Source: Halorussus ruber
GTDB lineage: Archaea > Halobacteriota > Halobacteria > Halobacteriales > Haladaptataceae
Length of the DNA stretch: 64,000 nucleotides
Assembly (NCBI RefSeq): GCF_004765785.1
Contig: NZ_SBIT01000006.1
Location: 62,001 to 126,000 of the forward strand
Direction of reading: 5' to 3'
Both the position numbers and the translations under genes were made by a program. Positions 59,912 through 64,000 of the stretch are shown here, piece after piece (position 1 is the first letter of the stretch; each line of letters begins with the position of its first letter). The notes beneath the pieces were generated by a model. The model saw only the letters and a list, made by a program, of their open reading frames with translations. It did no database searches and was not told where the DNA came from.

Positions 59912-60394
59912 ATGGACATGAACCGACGAAGATTCGTTTCGGCCGCAGGGACGCTCGGTGCCCTCCTCTTCGGGAGCGAAACAGTCGGCGCGGCGCGCGA
60001 CCGACGCGGAGCGAGGAGCCAAGACGGTCGGCCGACCCCGCCAGCCAAGACGGTCGTCCACCTGTCGAGCGGCGAGCAGACGGCCCAGCGCCACGCGCTC
60101 CTCAACGCGCAGAACCTGCTGGAGGACGACTCGGTGACGGTGAAGAACGTCGTCTTCGTCGCCAACGGCAAGGGCGTGAAAGTCTACACCCCGCCGAGCG
60201 AGGAGAACGAGTTCCGCGAGACGATTACCTCGCTTCAGGACCGCGGCGTCGAGTTCCGAGCCTGCGGGAACGCGATGGACGCGCTCGACCTCACGAAAGC
60301 CGACCTCGTGGACGGGGTCGAACCCGTCCCGTCCGCCGTGGGCGAACTCGCGCGCCTGCAAGAACTGGGCTACGGCTACATCAAGGCCCCGTAG
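59912..60394 (+). CDS. DsrE/DsrF-like protein with Tat signal, exported
   Basis: A 160-residue protein. Residues 1-28 are a twin-arginine signal (MNRRRFVSAAGTLGALLFGS). The mature part has the DsrE fold: TVVHLSSGEQTAQRHALLNA, VVFVANGKGVKVYTPPS and the cysteine 118 in EFRACGNAMDALDLTKADLV. It would act outside the membrane, unlike its divergent paralogue at 59409-59747. An exported DsrE domain may bind sulfur species at the cell surface. That is inference. Confidence 0.85.
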   Translation: MDMNRRRFVSAAGTLGALLFGSETVGAARDRRGARSQDGRPTPPAKTVVHLSSGEQTAQRHALLNAQNLLEDDSVTVKNVVFVANGKGVKVYTPPSEENEFRETITSLQDRGVEFRACGNAMDALDLTKADLVDGVEPVPSAVGELARLQELGYGYIKAP

Positions 60395-60527
60395 CGGGAC
60401 CGGGACTCGGTTCCGGAACCAGAAGACTCGGTTCCGAAGTCGGGACTCGGGTGGAATCGAGGTTTCGCTTCGATTCGCTTCTCTCGGTCACGAACCATTT
60501 ACGTGCCAGCGCACCAATCGAACGGGC

Positions 60528-61127
60528 ATGTCAGACCGACCCGACTACGAGGAGCAGGTGCGCGAGGCCTTCCCCGAGATTCAGGACGTCGAGGACGAGC
60601 AGTTGCGAGAGCAGGTAATCGAGGCGTGGACGCTCGGCCTCGACCGCGGCGGGTGGAAGGACATCTACGACATTCCCTACGCGTGGAACATCCACGAGGT
60701 CACGAACGTCGAACACGTCCGCGGCGTGACTCGCATCGCGGTCAAGTCCGCCGAGGAGCAGCGCGACTTCCACGGCGCAGACCCGGACCTCGACGTGATT
60801 CGGGCCGCGTGCCTCCTGCACGACGTGGGCAAGTGCTACGAGTACGTCGACCACGTCGAGGACGAGAAACTGCTGGACCCCGACCCGAGATACGCCACCG
60901 AGGAGGTCCCCCACTCCATCTCGGGGTACGCGCTGGCCCACGAGGTCGGCTGTCCGCTGGCGGTCCAGCGCGCGATTCCGCACTTCTTGGGCGAGGTTCC
61001 GAAGCGGACCTTGGAGGCGGAACTGGTCAAGAGCGCGAACTCGGCGAGTTCGAACGCCATCACCCAGTCGGCGATGGGCATCACCCTGCAGGAGTGGGTG
61101 GACAAGTACAGTCAGACGAGCGACTGA
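60528..61127 (+). CDS. HD-domain protein
   Basis: A 199-residue protein with the metal-binding HD pair in CLLHDVGKCYEY (H98, D99) and upstream histidine in VEHVRGVTRIAV (H63). HEVGCPLAVQRAIPHFL supplies later histidines. This is the pattern of HD phosphohydrolases acting on nucleotides or similar phosphoesters. It is monocistronic. The substrate cannot be inferred. Confidence 0.85.
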   Translation: MSDRPDYEEQVREAFPEIQDVEDEQLREQVIEAWTLGLDRGGWKDIYDIPYAWNIHEVTNVEHVRGVTRIAVKSAEEQRDFHGADPDLDVIRAACLLHDVGKCYEYVDHVEDEKLLDPDPRYATEEVPHSISGYALAHEVGCPLAVQRAIPHFLGEVPKRTLEAELVKSANSASSNAITQSAMGITLQEWVDKYSQTSD

Positions 61128-61283
61128 AGAAAATAAATACAAACTCTTCGGAAATATAGACATTTCTTTTAGCCGTGTAAAATTGGCCCGGGTGGCGGAT
61201 TTGTCAGGGGTCGAAGAGCGGTCGAACCGAGACAAGAACCGAGGGCGGCCACCACGGTCGGATAATCGCGGAGGAGTCAGGTA

Positions 61284-61303
61284 CCCACGACTGCAGTCGT
61301 GGG
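61284..61303. mobile_element. Solitary IS200/IS605-like end hairpin (remnant or mini-element)
   Basis: The perfect 20-bp palindrome CCCACGACTGCAGTCGTGGG is followed by CTTCCGCCTCGGTTCGC. Hairpins of this form (CCCACGACT, loop, AGTCGTGGG, then CTTCC) are familiar to me from ends of IS200/IS605-type and TnpB-carrying elements in haloarchaea. No tnpA or tnpB is present on either side, so this may be a solo end or a decayed copy. It lies between the HD gene and the dCTP deaminase-like gene. Confidence 0.4.
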
Positions 61304-61390
61304 CTTCCGCCTCGGTTCGCTGTGAGTCTCGGCCGAGGAGAACGGGAAGTAGCGAGGACGCTTTTCAGGCTGGCGGTCGTCACCCGAACC

Positions 61391-61828
61391 ATGCGACCCA
61401 GCGAACTCACCACGCTCGTCTCCGGCCTCCTCCACGAGGAGACCCAAGTGACCGACCGCGGCCTCGATTTGACCGTCACCGAAGTGCTGACCGTCGAGAC
61501 CCCCGGCAGGGTGGACTTCGGCGGCGACGAACTCACTCACGCCAACTGCTCGGCCCACGAGAAGGTCTGGCGGAACGACGAGGACGACTACCAGTGGTGG
61601 CACTTGGACGGCGGTCAGTATCTCGTGGAGTACAACGAGACGCTGTCCGCCGACCGCCCGCTGACGGTCCAGACCCGCGACGAGGTGCGCAAACGCGGGG
61701 CCTTTCACCCGACGCTCGAACTGACCGACCTCGGTCGGATTCCCTTCTCGGTCGCACCCGCCGGGATTCGACTGAAAGAGAACGCCCGGATTTCGACCGT
61801 GTTGCCGCCCGAGGAGGGGTCGGAATAA
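61391..61828 (+). CDS. dCTP deaminase/dUTPase-like protein
   Basis: A 145-residue protein starting MRPSELTTLVSGLLHEETQV, with TPGRVDFGGDEL, YQWWHLDGGQYLVEYNETLS and GIRLKENARISTVLPP. The order of beta-strands and the GGQYLVEYNE core resemble the Dcd/dUTPase superfamily as found in haloarchaea. The canonical catalytic Glu of dCTP deaminase is not obvious, so activity is uncertain. ATG 61391 is preferred over an ATG 23 codons upstream that reads through the transposon-like hairpin region. Confidence 0.65.
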   Translation: MRPSELTTLVSGLLHEETQVTDRGLDLTVTEVLTVETPGRVDFGGDELTHANCSAHEKVWRNDEDDYQWWHLDGGQYLVEYNETLSADRPLTVQTRDEVRKRGAFHPTLELTDLGRIPFSVAPAGIRLKENARISTVLPPEEGSE

Positions 61829-61879
61829 GTCTCGCTCGTCGCCTCCACGCTTTTCCTGCTCCGCATCGAACTCCCCACG

Positions 61880-62293
61880 ATGTACGAAAAAACCAGCCTC
61901 GCGGCCCTCGAAACCCGCGACGTGGAGGACATCGAACCCGACCTGAAGGCCGTCGGCTACCAGTTACGACCCCAAAAGATGCGCCCGAGCGTCTGGGAGT
62001 TCGAGGCGGGCGAGACGAACAACTGGCACCGCCAAGGCGAACAGGAGGAACTCTACTACGTCCTCTCCGGGGAGTTCCTCGTGACGGTCGAGAGCAGGGG
62101 CGAAAGTGAGGGCGAGGGAGAGCGCGAGGAGAACGACGAGCGCGAGACCTTCGAACTCGGAAGCGACGAGGTGGTCGTCGTCCCGCCCGAGACGTGGCGG
62201 CAGTTCGAGGCGCTGGAAGACGGTCGGATGCTGGTCGTCGGCGCGCCGAGCGTGAAAGACGACGGAATCACCGAGGACGAAGCCTCGGAGTGA
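61880..62293 (+). CDS. Cupin-domain protein
   Basis: A 137-residue cupin. Motif 1 is NNWHRQGEQEELYYVLSGEF (residues 47-66) with one histidine and the glutamate. Motif 2 is VVVPPETWRQFEAL, where the usual His is Trp. A run of Glu/Gly/Arg (about 75-90) expands a loop. The reduced set of metal ligands suggests a binding rather than a catalytic role. The gene follows the dCTP deaminase-like gene by 51 bases. Confidence 0.8.
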   Translation: MYEKTSLAALETRDVEDIEPDLKAVGYQLRPQKMRPSVWEFEAGETNNWHRQGEQEELYYVLSGEFLVTVESRGESEGEGEREENDERETFELGSDEVVVVPPETWRQFEALEDGRMLVVGAPSVKDDGITEDEASE

Positions 62294-62359
62294 GTCGTCT
62301 CGCTCTGCGCGAGGGTTTATGAACGAAAGCGAGCAGAACTGTTCTCGGAACGATACGAG

Positions 62360-62935
62360 ATGGACGAGCAAACCGAGCAATCGTCGTCTTCCTTCGACCG
62401 CAAATCCCCGCTGGAGGAGTCGAGCGATACGCATCCCTCGCGGCAAACCCTTCTGGAGGAGTCTCGAACGACGGCTGACCGACAGTTGGCACAGATTACG
62501 AAATTAGACGACGCGGCAGTCCGCACCGTGCGGATAGCGTTCGTCCTACTCGGTGTCGTCGCTGGAAGCGCTCGACTGCCACCGTTTCAGAATCTCGGGA
62601 TTCTCGGAGCAGTCGGAACGTGGGCGCTCGTCGGAACACTCGTCGCTGGCCTGTTCGTCTACGGAACCTCACGACTCTTTCTCGGTTCCGCGCCCGACGA
62701 ACTGACTGTCGATTACAGCGACAACCCGACCGTCAAACAGACGCACGTCGAACTTATCGGTAGATACGAATCAGGAATACAGTTCAACCGGAGTATTCTT
62801 CACGCGAATGGCTTTACACTCCTCGTAGCCCGATTGCTCCTCGCGCTCGCAGTCGTATTCCTCGTTGTCGGCGTTTTCCGCTACGTCGTTCTCTCCGAAG
62901 AAGCACTCACGCTGACACGAACATTTATTAGCTAA
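62360..62935 (+). CDS. Membrane protein of unknown function, lower-GC gene
   Basis: A 191-residue protein. A polar ~55-residue leader is followed by helices near 60-75 (IAFVLLGVVAGSARLPPF), 83-105 (LGAVGTWALVGTLVAGLFVY) and 155-178 (FTLLVARLLLALAVVFLVVG). Third positions include more A and T (CTA, GTA, GGA, ACA) than in neighbours, hinting at later acquisition or low expression. No family is recognised. Confidence 0.72.
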   Translation: MDEQTEQSSSSFDRKSPLEESSDTHPSRQTLLEESRTTADRQLAQITKLDDAAVRTVRIAFVLLGVVAGSARLPPFQNLGILGAVGTWALVGTLVAGLFVYGTSRLFLGSAPDELTVDYSDNPTVKQTHVELIGRYESGIQFNRSILHANGFTLLVARLLLALAVVFLVVGVFRYVVLSEEALTLTRTFIS

Positions 62936-62953
62936 ATAGTCGAAGTAGACTAT

Positions 62954-63082
62954 ATGCGAGAAAACGAAGACGAGGAAGACGGATCGAACATAGTGAAAGG
63001 AGTGTACGTAGACATCGGTCCCACTCCGCTGGTGGAGTTGAAAGTGAGGTTCGCCGACTGGCTCGACCGCCGGGGATGGTAG
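62954..63082 (+). CDS. 42-residue protein of unknown function
   Basis: A short frame encodes MRENEDEEDGSNIVKGVYVD followed by IGPTPLVELKVRFADWLDRR and a Gly-Trp end. The acidic start, a predicted beta-strand and an amphipathic helix look like a genuine mini-protein. It follows the 62360 membrane protein by 18 bases and may be co-transcribed with it. It is too short for standard gene finders. No family is recognised. Confidence 0.55.
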   Translation: MRENEDEEDGSNIVKGVYVDIGPTPLVELKVRFADWLDRRGW

Positions 63083-63109
63083 ACCGACCGAAACGCCGAC
63101 TCGGTCCGG

Positions 63110-64000
63110 TCAGTGTTCGATAGTCGTGATCTCCTCGACGGGCCACTGGCTCAGAATCTCGACGCCGTTCTCGCGGACGACCACCATCTCCTCGACGCGG
63201 ACGCCCTGATTATCGGCGGGTTGCATCGTCTCGACGGCCATCGTCATGCCCTCCTCGATTTCGATGGGGTGGTCGGGCGAGAGGCCGCGCCAGATGAGCG
63301 GGACCTCGTAGAGTTGGAGGCCCAGACCGTGTGCCCAGTGGTTGGTGGTCATCTCCCAGTAGTCCTCCGCGCCGTACCAGTCCATGTGTTCGCCCTCCTT
63401 GTCGGGGAAGCCCTTGCAGATTTCATCCGTGGTCGCGCCGGGTTCGATGCGTTCGAGCACGTCGTAGAGGTCGTCGCGGGCCTTCTCGTAGGCCTCCTTC
63501 TGGGCGTCGGTGGGTTCGCCCATGCTGAAGGTGCGGTAGTAGCAGGAGCGATAGCCCATGAAGCCGATGTTGTAGAAGTCGGCGTAGACCAGGTCGCCGG
63601 GCCGAATCACGCGGTCGGTCGTATTGGCCTGATGCTTGGGCCACGTATTCGGGCCGGAGGTGCAGTAGCCGCCCTGCACCATCGCGCCGAGTCGCCAGAG
63701 TTCCTTGGTGGCCTCGCCCCAGACCTCGGACTCGCGCATGCCGGGCTTTGCGGTCTCCTTGATGCGCTGGAATCCGGCCTCGCAGATGGCCGCGACCTGT
63801 CGCAGGCACTCGATTTCGTCGCGGGTCTTGACCTTCCGGGCGTCCTCCATGGCTTGAGCGCACTCGCCGGTTCGGACGTCCACGCCGCGCTCCTCGAACT
63901 TCTGGATGAGGGCCTGGTTGCCCACGTCGATGCCCATCGGTTCGTTCTTCACGCCGTACTCGTCCATCGCCTCCACGACGAGGTCGGCCATCTTGCCCTT
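63110..64000 (-). CDS. M24-family metallopeptidase (Xaa-Pro aminopeptidase type), C-terminal part
   Basis: The gene enters from the right edge. About 297 C-terminal residues are visible. The pita-bread fold is recognised from ECLRQVAAICEAGFQRIKET, SGPNTWPKHQANTTDRVIRP, GDLVYADFYNIGFMGYRSCY with the first metal Asp, TTNHWAHGLGLQLYEVPLIW with the metal His, and GMTMAVETMQPADNQGVRVE with metal Glu residues. Members cleave N-terminal residues before proline or act on creatine-like substrates. The start lies outside the window. It is convergent with the small gene at 62954. Confidence 0.9.
   Translation of the reverse strand, partial: KGKMADLVVEAMDEYGVKNEPMGIDVGNQALIQKFEERGVDVRTGECAQAMEDARKVKTRDEIECLRQVAAICEAGFQRIKETAKPGMRESEVWGEATKELWRLGAMVQGGYCTSGPNTWPKHQANTTDRVIRPGDLVYADFYNIGFMGYRSCYYRTFSMGEPTDAQKEAYEKARDDLYDVLERIEPGATTDEICKGFPDKEGEHMDWYGAEDYWEMTTNHWAHGLGLQLYEVPLIWRGLSPDHPIEIEEGMTMAVETMQPADNQGVRVEEMVVVRENGVEILSQWPVEEITTIEH

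Noticed and set aside
1-64000. tRNA and rRNA genes
   Set aside because: I looked for T-loop GGTTCGAAT-like and CCA-proximal patterns by eye and saw none in a convincing context. A tRNAscan-SE run would settle this.

Overview
The window is haloarchaeal chromosomal or megaplasmid DNA (class Halobacteria). Base composition is high in GC and the third codon position is almost always G or C. The proteins are strongly acidic. Many starts are GTG, and twin-arginine export signals are common. Genes are packed with 4-base ATGA/GTGA overlaps. I see no rRNA, tRNA, CRISPR array or complete insertion sequence. The species cannot be named from the sequence alone.

The left 26 kb is a nearly complete corrin-ring cluster for cobalamin. 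After a copper ATPase cut by the left edge (copA) and a winged-helix regulator come cbiT, cbiL, cbiF, cbiG and two cbiH-type genes. They are followed by a [3Fe-4S] ferredoxin, a LAGLIDADG-like protein of unknown role, cbiX fused to a [2Fe-2S] ferredoxin domain, a DUF3209-like gene and a beta-propeller gene, all on the + strand. A divergent block then holds a Ni/Co permease and a ChlI-ChlD fusion (-) facing cobN-cbiC-cbiE (+). Next come a CbiX-like gene and the uroporphyrinogen methyltransferase cobA (-), and finally cbiA-cobO-cbiP (+). Together these insert cobalt, methylate and contract the ring, amidate it and adenosylate it. No cbiD or cbiJ/cobK is present, so some of the unassigned operon genes may fill those steps. 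The nucleotide-loop genes are not here either.

From 26.7 to 44.8 kb lies a mixed accessory region. It contains a frameshifted Rieske protein, a Dpp/Opp-type ABC importer split into dppC-D-F (-) and dppB (+) without a binding protein, an Lrp-TRASH metal regulator, a Gfo/Idh/MocA oxidoreductase, three glycosyltransferases, an SDR dehydrogenase, an AI-2E-type membrane protein and a glutamine-rich low-complexity protein. From 45 to 50 kb is a heme group: hemE (+), a small membrane protein, a ZIP-like transporter, then hemG-hemH (-). A solitary 1457-residue type IIG restriction-modification enzyme fills 50.7-55.1 kb. The right end holds exported proteins, a DEDD-type nuclease, cupins, a methyltransferase, a divergent DsrE pair, an HD protein, a dCTP deaminase-like protein, small proteins and an M24 peptidase cut by the edge.

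The most unusual non-coding feature is a dispersed ~120-130 bp element present four times (4872-4992, 11827-11955, 39849-39970, 56842-56967). Its ends are conserved, and three nested helices keep pairing while their bases change between copies, as expected of a structured RNA or a mobile palindromic element. Other points of note are a run of four mini-hairpins carried in frame inside the type IIG gene, a lone IS200/IS605-like end hairpin, and short motifs shared between cobalamin promoters.
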